A model generated the notes under the pieces. That model did not search any database and was not told the origin of the DNA. It saw only the letters and a program-made list of their open reading frames with translations. Below are positions 21,937-34,007 of a stretch of 64,000 bases of DNA, piece after piece. Numbering within the stretch: the stretch's first letter is position 1; each line of letters begins with the position of its first letter. Origin of the DNA: Hygrophila difformis (taxonomy: Eukaryota > Streptophyta > Magnoliopsida > Lamiales > Acanthaceae); the NCBI GenBank assembly GCA_030278955.1, contig JAOANR010000001.1, positions 39,210,890-39,274,889 of the forward strand, read 5' to 3'. A program made the translations under genes and the position numbers.

Positions 21937-22283
21937 GGGTCTATTCAATTTAGATTTTGAAAAGTCCTTAAAAATCTAGAGGTATTCAATACAGATTTTA
22001 AAAAGTCTTTAAAAATCTAGATGTATGCAATACAGATTTTAAAAAGTTTTTAAAACTTTTGAAGTATTCAACAGTATATGAATTTTAATTCTTCATAGAC
22101 TTTAATGGATTCTTTTAAAAATTATAACTATGCAAAATCTCTTCAAATTTCTATGTATTTTGTCAAGTCAATCAAACTCTACATAGAGTCTGTACAAAAT
22201 CAACCAACTCTACGTGGAATCCATAGACTTTCTAAATAACGAACTTTTTAAAATGCATAAAAATCTGAGACCAATACATCCCC
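21937..22283. mobile_element. MITE, intact relative of the split copy
   Basis: Begins with three imperfect tandem repeats of about 42 bp (ATTCAATTTAGATTTTGAAA type). It ends in CCAATACATCCCC, inverse to the GGGGTGTAT start of the other copy. About 350 bp and non-coding. It shows what the split MITE looked like before the virus entered. Confidence 0.65.
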
Positions 22284-22539
22284 TAAATGAACTTAAAGAA
22301 AAGGCAGAAAGGATTTATATAATTGCCTCAAAAAGTATTTCTCGCCGAAAAAGTATATTAGCTACTGAACATACATAATAAAAGTATGGATTGGGTACTA
22401 GGAAAGAGGAAATATAACACATTTGGTCATTTTCCTTTTAATTTTAATTTATTCAATTCCATCTAAAATTTCAACTTTCTCATTCGCTCCTTTAACTTGT
22501 ACTGTTTTTTTGTCAAATTAGTCGTAATTCACTATAATT

Positions 22540-22893
22540 CTATAGGAAAAGAAAAATATAATAATCCCATAATTTTATTTGTTTTCCCAAACCATCTCAC
22601 AAACAAATGAATTTACCCAATCCATCGTGTAACTATGTCAATCTTAGCCCAATGCATCCCACACACCCTCTAATGACAACTAACGCTGACGTGAGAATGG
22701 ATGGTAATGTCACGTCAACGACATTAGACACACTAATCCGCTGCCACGTCACGTTAATCGTCATTAGGAGATGAGTAGGGTAGATCATGCTAATATTAGA
22801 TAGCTATCGGATGAATTGAATTAATTAATTTTTTATGAGATGGTTTGGGAACATAAATAAAATTATTGGACTATTATGATTTTTTCTCTCCTA
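22540..22893. mobile_element. Foldback MITE with about 60-bp arms
   Basis: The left arm contains TTCCCAAACCATCTCA (ending about 22600). The right arm contains TGAGATGGTTTGGGAA (starting about 22835). Similarity extends outward through CATAATTTTATTTG and its complement. The centre holds GTCACGT palindromic fragments. Family not determined. Confidence 0.55.
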
Positions 22894-23692
22894 ATCTTAT
22901 AAATTTAAATAATCAAAATTGTGGGACCTAATTCACCCAAAAAAAAAATCATGGGACCCACCAGACAGAAAAAAAAACCCATAATCCCATAATTTTAACA
23001 AATTTCTCAAACAGACCCATAAGATTTGAATTAACTTCAACCTTCCAATAATTAAGTTAATCATCGCCAAAATGATCCCAACCCTCATTAATTATCTTGG
23101 AATCTGTTGTGGCAGTGAATTAGTGAGGTTAATAATGGTCCTTACGACACATGCTTACGTGGAATATGGGAGGTGTGTTGTGGAGCTCCGAAACACCTAA
23201 TTATGAAGTTGTTTTTCATGTTTTTAATCTCTCTCCCAATTCACCATTTTTTACTTCCAGCAGCTCCATCATCACATTATTGAGACATGTTTTAACGATG
23301 CTCAAAACTGGTGATTGAACCTCATCTATGAACCACACTGTTGTATCTTATCGGAGTACAGGTTGGATGAAGGTTGAAGATGCTCGTGCCCTTTGACCAA
23401 CCCTAATGGCTCTTTGCAGAATCTGGGGGAATTTCTTAATGATATTTCCATGCAGGTTACACCTTCCTGATGTGGCAAAGAGCCCACAAGACAAGAAGAT
23501 CACTGAAATAAAGGGTTAGTTTCCTTACCTGGAAAGCTGCTAGACCTACTTAAATAGAGATTTCTACATTCTTCCACCGAGAATTTAGAGACGAGTAATT
23601 CTACTAATATTATCCAGAGCTTTTGCGTGAAAAGAGATCAAATCTGCAACTTCTTGAATCATATTATTGATGCAGATCGGAGTTCAGTGCCA
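22894..23692. other. Intergenic, partial MITE repeats only
   Basis: A second copy of the arm CCCATAATTTTA occurs near 22982. The remainder to about 23690 has no recognisable gene, although ACTTAAATAGAGATT near 23550 could be a weak TATA box of the copia LTR downstream. Confidence 0.4.
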
Positions 23693-23999
23693 TTGTTGGT
23701 ATCGAGCCTTGGGTAAATCAAGATTGGGTTTTGTGTTCGAGAACCTTTGAGTGGAGTTGGTGATAACTCTCACAGGCATTGTCCAAGGCATTCACTGTGG
23801 TTACCCACGCGTAATTTGATTATATCATTTGGAGGGGTTGCTTCACAGATTTCGACAAGGAAAACTCAAAGTATGATAGCTTAAGGGAATTGGAGTGGGT
23901 GGGAGAAAGCCTATACCTAGACGGGTTCTTGGTTGACAATTATGTGCTTGGTAATTGGAGTCAAGGCAGACTTAAGTTTTTACTGATGTGTGTGGTTGT
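23693..23999 (+). mobile_element. Copia LTR, left part, interrupted by the gypsy element
   Basis: The gypsy element at 24000-34002 is flanked by GTTGT, so 23999 and 34008 were once adjacent. The right side (34008-34241) ends in CCCCAACA directly before a PBS, marking an LTR end. TGTTGG at about 23693 could be the LTR start, giving an LTR of roughly 540 bp. That start is uncertain. Confidence 0.4.
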
Positions 24000-25550
24000 T
24001 GCCATGGATCCTTATGGATGATCGCAAAACAACAACAAAATCGAATCACACGAAATCCTAAGCGGAGAAGAGATTGGAGAAGAAGAGTTGTGATCCGATG
24101 GATTTAACGAAAAACAATGCGGAATTGAAAAAGGATAGTGGACTTAGTCTCATGACAACGATCTCGATGGAAGCAACCAACGCGCCTTCTACGTGGCCTC
24201 ATCCACTCCAAACCAAGCAATCGACTGAGGGAACCCGAGGACGTCCATTCCTCGTCTCCACGAACAAAGCTACTCCAAGCTTCACCCGATTTCACGCCCT
24301 CACGTAGGCTAAACGTCTCTCATTTTCTCACCCTTCACAAGTGACGAAAATCGAAAGAAAAGAAGAAGGAATATTTCATTCCAAATGAGAAAAAATCTCA
24401 AAGTTTACAAAAGATTCAAAGATACAAATGAATTCAAGTAAACTCCTATTTATAGATGGAGGGAGGATAGGAGTGACCTATGATTACAAGTAAAGATGAC
24501 CTTCTAAAGTGGTAAACAAGTCATCTTGGAAGTTAAGCTCATACACTTAATGCCTTAAAAGTCAACAAAAGAAGTTACATATGACCTCCTCAAGAGGTAA
24601 CAAGTTTCCCCCTTCTTTAGTTGTGACCTTCTCAACAAGTTGCAAGTGAAGTAACTTCCACTTCAAAGCTTCCTTCCCGCCATGTACTGAACTTCCCACG
24701 CGATGTGATGAAATATTCACGCTTTGTCCAGAAATTCGCTCGTGATATACTGATCTCTTTCTCGCGATATACTGAACCTCGCATGGCTTGTGACGGAATC
24801 CTCTCGCACTGTCCAGACTTTCTTCCTCGCTATATCACTTTGTTTCTCGCGATGTGATGAACTTTTCTGAAATACGTTGCAAGCTTCCGAAGTCACTTTT
24901 ATGCTTCTACTCGCCATATACCTATAAAATATAAGAAAAGTCATAAGAACAAAGCACTTTCAAAGACATAGCATAGGAACAAAGCAAGGGAAAAGATATA
25001 TCAAAAGACTAAGGCATGAAAGTGTTCTTCGGTTGTCCTTAACACCTTCAAACCAAGATTAGAAGTCACTAAGAGATGTTTAGTACTTAATCAAGTTCAT
25101 AATCATGATTATAAAAGTATGAGAAATCATCCAAAACTAGTTTAAGGTTGTTTAAACTTGACTAGGTTTGTTTAAGGAAGATGTAATAGAAATCATGGTT
25201 TCTTGTCTCCCTTTCATGACCCCTTTATTTAGCGAATGTTAAGGATTCGATTCCCGGAGTTCTAGAACTCCGATTGAGGCGATTCAAAAGCCCACGCGAT
25301 CCTTAGAACGTCGCCTTTCCAACCAAGCTTTGAAATCGCATTTGCGGAAATGTTGAAATACGATGACGCGGCCGAACAGCCTGCTGCCACGTGTGCTTCT
25401 TCTTGTTCTTCCTCAATTAGACTTCCTTGCTTCATATAATTCTCCAAGGCATGAATGAACTTGTTGATTCGAGCTCTCGACTTTGGTCCTTCACCGAAAT
25501 ATGGGATTGCAATGTTGACCGTCGCGTTGACCGTCGGGGCATCCATGTCA
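24000..25550 (-). repeat. 3' LTR of the CRM-like element
   Basis: Direct repeat of 32451-34002. Inside are several imperfect copies of CTCGCGATATACTGA (about 24690-24870). The edge joined to the internal region encodes the C-terminus of integrase on the minus strand (stop at 25262). Confidence 0.9.
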
Positions 25551-28500
25551 TCCCCTCCCCCTTGCGAAGGTTGAGCCATCAACCGTTCTTGCTCTTCGTC
25601 AGCCCTATCGAAAAGAGAAAGATCAGCAACATTAAATGTAGCATTGATATTATAATCACCGGGCAACTCCAACTTCTTGGCGTTGTTGTTGATTCGTTCA
25701 AGCACTTTGAAAGGTCCGTCTCCTCTTGGAGATAACTTGTTGCGTCTTTGCATCGGAAACCTTTCTTTCCTCATATGTACCCATACCCAATCACCGGGGT
25801 TTAAGACCAATTCTTTCTTCCCTCGATTAGCATATTTAGCATAAGTAGTAGCTGATTTTTCAAGGCTCTCCTTGACATTCTTATGCATCTCCTTAATAGC
25901 TCTAGCACGGTCTCTGCCATTAATATTCATATGCTCATTGCGTGGCAATGGCAACAAATCAGTAGGAGTAAGAGGGTTAAAGCCATAAACGACTTCAAAA
26001 GGTGACATATGAGTTGCACTATGTATATGGCGATTATAAGCAAACTCTATGTATGGTAGACATTCGTCCCAACTCTTACTATTGCTATGCACAATTATGC
26101 GAAGCAAATTACCTAAAGCCCGATTGACTGATTCTGTCTGACCATCGGTTTGTGGGTGGTAAGAAGAAGAAAATAACAGTTTGGTACCAATCTCATACCA
26201 TAATGACTTCCAAAAGTAACTTACAAATTTAGCGTCGCGGTCTGAGACAATCGATTTCGGTACTCCATGTAAACGTACCACCTCTTTAAAGAAAATCTTA
26301 GCCACATGGTGAGCGTCGTTGGTCTTGGCGCACGGGATAAAGTGAGCCATTTTGGAAAACCTGTCAACCACAACAAATATAGAATCTTTAGCGCGTGCTG
26401 TTCTAGGTAAACCAAGTACAAAATCCATACTAATATCTAGCCAAGGCCCTTCAGGTGGCGGCAATGGCTTATATAGCCAATGCGGTTTAAGCGTAGATTT
26501 GGCCTTGAGACATGTGATACATTTAGAAATGTATGCAGCAACATCTTTCTTCATGCTCGGCCAATAAAATTTCTCACCAAGTATTTCCATAGTATTGTTG
26601 ACACCAAAGTGTCCCATTACACTTCCTCCGTGTACTTCTTGAATAAGAAGTTCTCTTAAAGAACATTTAGGAATACAAAGCTTATTCCCCTGATAGAGGT
26701 ATCCTTCGAACCTGTAGAAATCCTCAAAACCATGTATTTCACATTTAAGCCAAATATCTCCAAAACTTGATCATTAGCATATAATTCCTTAATATGATCA
26801 AACCCAAGTAAATGCGTAGTAGCGTAAGAAATTAAAGCAAACCTTCTCGATAGTGCGTCGGCCACTACGTTTTCCTTACCCTTTTTATACTTTATGATGT
26901 AGGGAAAAGTATCAATAAATCCAATCCATCTTGCATGCCGTTTACTCACTTGCCCTTGGCTCTTCAAGTGTTTGAGAGTTTCATGATCCGTGTGAATAAT
27001 GAATTCTCTTCCCATGAGATAGTGTTGCCAAGTCCGTAAGGCTCGCACAATAGCATAGAGCTCTTTATCATAAGTAGGATAATTGAGAGCAGCTCCGCCC
27101 CATTTCTCACTATGATATGCTACAGCTCTTCCATCTTGAAGTAGCACGGCTCCCATTCCTTTACCTGAAGCGTCACACTCAAGTTCAAAAGGAATATCAA
27201 AATTAGGCAATGCAAGTATTGGTGCACTAATCAATTTAGACTTTAATAGCTCAAATGCTTCCTGATGATGCGGTTTCCATATGTACGCGATGTCCTTCTT
27301 CAGAAGTGAAGTAAGAGGCGCTGCAATGATGCTAAAATTAGGCACAAAGCATCTAAAGAAACCACACATGCCAAGAAATCTCCGAATTTCTCCAACATTA
27401 GTAGGCGCGGTCCATTCTTGAATGGCCTTTACCTTTTCATTATCAACTTTCAAACCATCCTTGCTTACTACAAAACCAAGGAAAACAACCTCATTAGTAT
27501 GAAAGCTACATTTCTTAAAATTAGCATAGAGTTGAGCTTCGCGAAGCTTTCCAAAAACTTTTCGCACATGCTCAACATGCTCTTCTTCAGATCTAGAATA
27601 TATCAGAATATCATCAAAGTAAACAACCACAAATTTACCAATATATTCTCTTAAAGTATGATTCATTAATCGCATGAAGGTAGAATGAGCATTAGTAAGG
27701 CCGAATGGCATTACCAACCATTCATACAAACCAAGTTTTGTTTTGAATGCGGTTTTCCACTCATCACCTGGTTCCATGCGAATTTGGTGGTAGCCACTCC
27801 GTAGATCAATCTTGGAAAAGATGACCGGTCCATTGATTTCATCCAACATGTCGTCTAAACGTGGTATAGGGTGTCGGTATTTAATGGTTATAGCATTTAC
27901 CGCCCTACAATCAACACACATTCTCCATGAGCCATCCTTTTTAGGAACAAGTAACACGGGCACCGCACAAGGTGACATCGACTCTCGAACCCATCCTTTA
28001 TCCAAAAGCTCTTGAACTTGCTTTTGTACTTCCTTTGTCTCTTCCGGATTCATCCTATAGGCTGGCCTATTTGGAATTGAAGATCCTGGTGTAAAATCAA
28101 TCTTATGTTCAATGCCTCTAATAGGTGGTAATCCCGCAGGTAGCTCTTCGGGATAGACATCTCGACTTTCCTCAAGCATTCTAGCAAAAGAAATAAGAAA
28201 ATTAGACAAAGAAGTATCATGCTCGTTAGAAGTAACGACATCTTTACAAACCATAAGAAAAATACTTCCCTGTGGAGTATGTGATAGCTCATGCTTCAAT
28301 TCTTTAATCGACGTAAGCATAGGTGATGATGAACTTTCGCCCTTTGCTTTAGCTTTCGCTTTAGTTTTGGCTTTGATCTTAGCCTTAAGTTTCTCTTGAT
28401 CCGCCCTCACTTGCTTTAATGACAATGATGAAATCTCGATCCTCTTTCCTTTGTGCATGAATCGGATGGTATTGAGCTTGCCATCATAGATGACTCCATG

Positions 28501-29112
28501 ATCCGATTGCCAAGGTCGCCCAAGAAGTATATGACATGCGGTCATAGGAATGATATCAAAAAGCACGTCTTCTTCATAGGAACTTATGCATATAGGAACA
28601 AGTGCTTGCTTGGTGACTTTCATTTCTCCACCTTGATTCATCCATTGCAAGTGATACGGTTTCGGATGTGGACTCGATTTAATTCCACATTTATCAATGA
28701 CGTCCCAAGACACGGCATTTGTACAACTCCCATTGTCAACTATAACCGCGGCCATGTATCCCATGATTTTGCACTTCGCATGAAATAGATTTTCCCTTTG
28801 ATCCTTAATACGATCCCCATCAACATTTTCCTTTAATGCACTTAAGGATCTCATAGCAACAATAGAAAGTTCTTCTTCTATTTCTCCGACGTGATCAACT
28901 TCTTGTGTAGGATCATCATCTTCATATTCACAATCATACTCATTCTCACCTTCCTCGTTTTCCTCTTTCTCGGTCTCACTATCCGAAAGGAAGGTCATAC
29001 CTCCGTCTTGCAAAATCACAATATTTCTCATGACGCCATTCTTTTTATCAAAAACTTTGCGCTTATTAGGGCACTCATTAGCATAGTGTCCCTTCCTTTG
29101 ACACTTAAAGCA
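25262..29112 (-). pseudogene. CRM-like pol: protease, RT, RNase H, integrase, one frameshift
   Basis: Frame 29031-26656 has a protease (VDNGSCTN, about residues 98-105), an RT with [12 protein letters not shown], and an RNase H with [12 protein letters not shown] and [11 protein letters not shown] one-base shift near 26755 moves reading to 26617-25262. That frame holds the integrase zinc region, the D, D, E core (MDFVLG, VSDRDAKF, TDGQTESVNR) and a long C-terminus. The last 95 residues lie in the 3' LTR and include GPKSRARINKF, which recalls the CR motif of CRM integrases. Confidence 0.9.
25551..25563 (-). promoter_or_regulatory. Polypurine tract of the CRM-like element
   Basis: Minus strand AAGGGGGAGGGGA directly abuts the 3' LTR. 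This is the usual plus-strand primer for reverse transcription. It is also inside the integrase reading frame, coding the glycine-rich QGGGDD stretch. Confidence 0.85.
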
Positions 29113-30160
29113 ACATCCTTTGCTTTATTGAATGTCTTCGGCTTATCCTCTTTAGGAAACTCTTTAGGAAACTCCTTCGATTTATCGAACGGCTTTTGTA
29201 CAGCCCCCTTTTGGGCTCCATTATTCCATGATTTCGACCCCCATGAATTGGTAGTCTTACTATTCGTGTTGCTCTTGAAGTTTGAGGGATGTCTCTTCTT
29301 GACATTGCGTTCGGTTTTGGTAGCTAAGTTAACTCTTCGATGGTCTCGTGAGGATACAAATCCACGATTTCCATGATCTCTTTTCTCAAACCTTCCATGA
29401 AGCGTGCCATGGTTCTTTCTTCATCTTCATTGATTTGAGCTCGTAACATCAAGGTCTCCATCTCTTTGTAATACTCATCAACACTTTTAGACCCTTGTGT
29501 TAAAGATTCCAACTTCCGAAGCAATTGTCTCTTATACGTAGGAGGCACGAATCGATGCTCCATCGTCCTAATCAAACTTCCCCAAGTATTAATTGGTTCT
29601 AATCCCAACTTAACACAATCCTTTTGCATTTTCTCCCACCACGTAAGAGCATACTCTTTAAATTCCACAATAGCTAATTGAAGCTTCTTGCGTTCGGTGT
29701 AATTGTGACAAGCAAAAATAAATTCCATACGACTCCTCCATTCAAGAAATTCGTTGGGATCATTAGTACCTTTGAATGAGGGAATAGAGAATTTAATTCC
29801 TTTAACCTCTTCATCTTGTCGCGTGACATTCCGAACAGCTCTTCTATTGTTATGACGTGGTGACTCTTCATCATGTGAAACTCTAGGTGAGTCTTCATCA
29901 CTTTCCAAGTCAATTCCTTTACCCGGTCTTTGCCTTATGGGAGAATATTTACTAGTGGTTCCCATAGCTTCTCGAATTTGTGCTTGCGCGGCATCTTCTA
30001 TATTTCGAAGATGTGCATTCATCCTTTTCTCCAAATTCGATTGATAACGCAACATATCTCCTTTGACTTGGCCAATTTCATTTTGCAATTCTCCTTTTTG
30101 CGAATCCATCTTTACACCCAAAGATGTAATGGCGTTCATTAAATCCTCCATGGATGCCAT
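29071..30160 (-). pseudogene. CRM-like gag with zinc knuckle, frame broken
   Basis: 29324-30160 encodes 278 residues. A coiled-coil N-terminus (about residues 1-70) is followed by the capsid-like retrotrans_gag region with FLEWRSRMEFIFACHNYTE and SVDEYYKEMETLMLRA. Reading breaks just after that. The zinc knuckle [14 protein letters not shown] lies in another frame at 29071-29112, with a stop codon immediately upstream of it. Gag would form the cytoplasmic particle for reverse transcription. Confidence 0.85.
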
Positions 30161-32420
30161 TATGCACCTACAAAAGAATGTAAAAATATGCTATATGTAT
30201 AGAGTGTTAGAAATAAAATGAATCTCACTCAAATGATAAGGTTTCGCTCGTGTATTTTGGTATGATCACTCAAAACACTCTTCGGCATCCGCTAGGAGTA
30301 GTAAGTTCAAGCGGCGACTTCGAATATCAATCCCCAAGCCCTCTTTTGGAATGGTGAGTGCTTGATATACGTACGCACTATGATATGAATCTTATATCAA
30401 AGTTCGACTCAATCAAAAATTAAGCGTGGAAGTGATACAAGCATGCAAATTTCAATCAAATTAACAAGTGAAAGAGAACAATGCACACAAGTATTCAAAA
30501 TCAATGCAATGTACTAGGGATGGCAAAAAAAACCATACCCGATGGTGAAAACCGAAAACCGAATTTTCGGTACGGTTTTGGGGAGAAGATTAATGGGGAT
30601 GGGCCGGGGATCGGGGATTTTCTCGGGGATTTTTTCGGGGACGGGGACGGGGACGGGGGAAGTAGTCCCCGCCCCGGCCCATCCCCAATATGTTTTATAT
30701 GTTATATTTTATAAATTATATATATTATATTTAATATTTTGTATATTATATTTATTGATTAGTCCATTATTTAAAAAAAACCTAAATTCTAATATAACCT
30801 CCACTGGTAATAAATCAAATTATGTATTTATAATTTGCTTTGTTTTTTGTTTTGAGGAAAATATGAAAGTAAATGTTGTAGATTTATTTTTTATTATTAT
30901 ATTGCATGAATTATCGAACTTTATATGTAAAATTAAGTATTTAGGATTCAAAATTTAGTTTGATAGCTTGATTATATATTGGAAACAATTATGAACATTT
31001 GATGTGGATTATATTTTATTATTAAATAATTTGTATGTGTTTTAATATTAAAATTTTAAAAAATTAATTTGTAAAATGAATCCCCGATGGGTCCCCAATG
31101 GGGATTGGGGAAATTATAATACCCGATGGGGATCCCCGATAAAATCCCCGACGGGGATTGGGCCGGTTTTGGGGATTAAAGATGCTATTGGGGATGGGGA
31201 TGGGGATACTACTCCCCGTCCCGAAACCGGCCCATTGCCATTCCTACAATGTACGTTGATCCGATGAATGAACAGTAACTCCGGCGAATGAACAGTAACT
31301 TCCGGCGAGGAATAGTAACTCCGGCGGTGAAAGTAACCTTCAACCAAAATACAACAAAAGAACAAATGTATACAATGCTTACAAAGCTTACTAGGCCACC
31401 CGCTTTATAATTTTTTTTTCAAACTCTCGGCTTTTTAACAATGAGAGTGTCTTTTTCAACAACTCGGCTTTTGCTATAGATGTTGTTGAGTGTTGCCTTT
31501 TCAAGTATTTTTTTTTTTTTTGATATAGCCTTTTTACTTGGCCTAGTAGTTACAATTTGACAATAGTAACAACTTACAACCAAACAAAATGAGGCGTGAA
31601 AGAAAGTACAACAAATCAAAAAAGTACGAGAACAAAGCGAGGAGCGTGTAGCGATAACAAGGCGAGACGCGTAAAGCGAGGCTCGCGGTAACAAAGCGAG
31701 GAACGAAACTCGCGGCTTCGAAAAGATCAAGTCTTGATGCTCGCGATATTTAACAAAGCGAGGCTTGTGAATACATCGCGAGGAACGAGGCTTCCGAGTT
31801 TGACTAAGTGTAGGTTCAAACCTTCGGCGTCACAACAACGCGTTAAACGTTTGTACAAGGAACAAAGCGAGAAGCTTGTCCAAGTAACAAAGCGTTAAGC
31901 TAGTTGTTTTTAAGTGTGAATTGGATTGTCAAAGCGTGAGCTTGAGTCCAAAACAATACAAGTGTGAATTCCCGACTCGATATGTCGATCTCCAACTTGA
32001 TGTGCCAATTTCCAATGTGACCACTTCGTCTCAAGCATACAATTGCATATCAATTTTCAACAAGTGATACATATGATCTACTTTCAACAATGTCAATCAC
32101 TCAAAATATTGCAATTGAATACAAGGAAATAACTTGTAACACTTAGAGGTCAAGCAACAAAATCGCACAAAATTGACAAGATGGCAGAATTTTCAAATCG
32201 ACGATATCTCAAGCAATACGTAACCAAAACAAGTCATTCAAGTGCCTAAATTGAAGTTCACGATCTGAATTTGAAGATAGGCACAAAAAACACCAGATTT
32301 GAACAAGAAACGATGTGGAAAAACAGCAAAACAGTAGCAGATTTTCAAGCAAACGGAAATGACGAAATTTTTGGTATTTTTATGATATCTAAACGAAAAT
32401 AAAACGAATGATCAATCCAT
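30161..32420 (-). other. Gag leader of the CRM-like element
   Basis: A long untranslated leader between PBS and gag, enlarged by the nested hAT MITE (30515-31246). It contains many AACAAAGCGAGG-type short repeats (about 31620-31900) and repeats of GAATGAACAGTAACTCCGGCG near 31265-31325. No gene is seen. Confidence 0.6.
30515..31246. mobile_element. Non-autonomous hAT element nested in the CRM leader, 732 bp
   Basis: Ends TAGGGATGGCAAA and TTGCCATTCCTA are inverted repeats. The flanks are a perfect 8-bp duplication CAATGTAC (30507-30514 and 31247-31254). Subterminal regions are full of GGGGATGGGG and CCCCGATGGGG motifs on both sides, typical hAT transposase-binding clusters. Because it lies inside a young retrotransposon, this is the youngest hAT event here. 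Confidence 0.92.
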
Positions 32421-32437
32421 ACCATGCTCTGATACCA
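32421..32437 (-). promoter_or_regulatory. PBS (tRNA-Met) of the CRM-like element
   Basis: Minus strand TGGTATCAGAGCATGGT, 13 bp inside the 5' LTR edge at 32451. Confidence 0.88.
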
Positions 32438-32450
32438 AATTTAAAACTAA

Positions 32451-34002
32451 TGCCATGGATCCTTATGGATGATCGCAAAACAACAACAAAATCGAATCAC
32501 GCGAAATCCTAAGCGGAGAAGAGATTGGAGAAGAAGAGTTGTGATCCGATGGATTTAACGAAAAACAATGCGGAATTGAAAAAGGATAGTGGACTTAGTC
32601 TCATGACAACGATCTCGATGGAAGCAACCAACGCGCCTTCTACGTGGCCTCATCCACTCCAAACCGAGCAATCGACCGAGGGAACCCGAGGACGTCCATT
32701 CCTCGTCTCCACGAACAAAGCTACTCCAAGCTTCACCCGATTTCACGCCCTCACGTAGGCTAAACGTCTCTCATTTTCTCACCCTTCACAAGTGACGAAA
32801 ATCGAAAGAAAAGAAGAAGGAATATTTCATTCCAAATGAGAAAAAATCTCAAAGTTTACAAAAGATTCAAAGATACAAATGAATTCAAGTAAACTCCTAT
32901 TTATAGATGAAGGGAGGATAGGAGTGACCTATGATTACAAGTAAAGATGACCTTCTAAAGTGGTAAACAAGTCATCTTGGAAGTTAAGCTCATACACTTA
33001 ATGCCTTAAAAGTCAACAAAAGAAGTTACATATGACCTCCTCAAGAGGTAACAAGTTTCCCCCTTCTTTAGTTGTGACCTTCTCAACAAGTTGCAAGTGA
33101 AGTAACTTCCACTTCAAAGCTTCCTTCCCGCCATGTACTGAACTTCCGACGCGATGTGATGAAATGTTCACGCTTTGTCCAGAAATCCGCTCGCGATATA
33201 CTGATCTCTTTCTCGCGATATACTGAACCTCGCATGGCTTGTAACGGAATCCTCTCGCACTGTCCAGACTTTCCTCCTCGCTATATCACTTTGCTTCTCG
33301 CGATGTGATGAACTTTTCTGAAATACGTTGCAAGCTTCCAAAGTCACTTTTTATGCTTCTACTCGCCATATACCTATAAAATATAAGAAAAGTCATAAGA
33401 ACAAAGCACTTTCAAAGACATAGCATAGGAACAAAGCAAGGGAAAAGATATATCAAAAGACTAAGGCATGAAAGTATTCTTCGGTTGTCCTTAACACCTT
33501 CAAACTAAGATTAGAAGTCATTAAGACATGTTTAGTACTTAATCAAGTTCATAATCATGATTATAAAAGTATGAGAAATCATCCAAAACTAGTTGAAGGT
33601 TGTTTAAACTTGACTAGGTTTGTTTAAGGAAGATGTAATAGAAATCATGGTTTCTTGTCTCCCTTTCATGACCCCTTTATTTAGCGAATGTTAAGGATTC
33701 GATTCCCGGAGTTCTAGAACTCCGATTGAGGCGATTCAAAAGCCCACGCGATCCTTAGAACACCTCCTTTCCAACCAAGCTTTGAAATCGCTTTTGCGGA
33801 AATGTTGAAATACGACGACGCGGCCGAACAGCCTGCTGCCACGTGTGCTTCTTCTTGTTCTTCCTCAATTAGACTTCCTTGCTTCATATAATTCTCCAAG
33901 GCATGAATGAACTTGTTGATTCGAGCTCTCGACTTTGGTCCTTCACCGAAATATGGGATTGCAATGTTGACCGTCGCGTTGACCGTCGGGGCATCCATGT
34001 CA
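32451..34002 (-). repeat. 5' LTR of the CRM-like element
   Basis: 1552 bp, matching 24000-25550 with scattered substitutions (for example CACGCG against CACACG near the start). Followed by the GTTGT duplication and the resumed copia sequence. Confidence 0.9.
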
Positions 34003-34007
34003 GTTGT

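Larger units (their letters stand above)
24000..34002 (-). mobile_element. CRM-like chromovirus (Ty3/gypsy), nearly complete, 10.0 kb
   Basis: LTRs at 24000-25550 and 32451-34002 start TGCCATGGATCC and end ATCCATGTCA on the plus strand, with a perfect GTTGT duplication (23995-23999 and 34003-34007). The minus-strand order is 5' LTR, PBS, gag, protease, RT, RNase H, integrase, PPT, 3' LTR. Integrase wording such as ISMDFVLGLPRT and VVVDRFSKMAHFIPC, and an ORF running into the LTR, point to the CRM clade, which often sits at centromeres. LTRs look about 98% alike by eye, so insertion was recent. Frame breaks suggest it is not autonomous now. Confidence 0.92.

Noticed and set aside
24074..24307. 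77-residue frame repeated at 32525-32758
   Set aside because: Duplicated only because both lie in the two LTRs of one element; antisense to it and without recognised domains.
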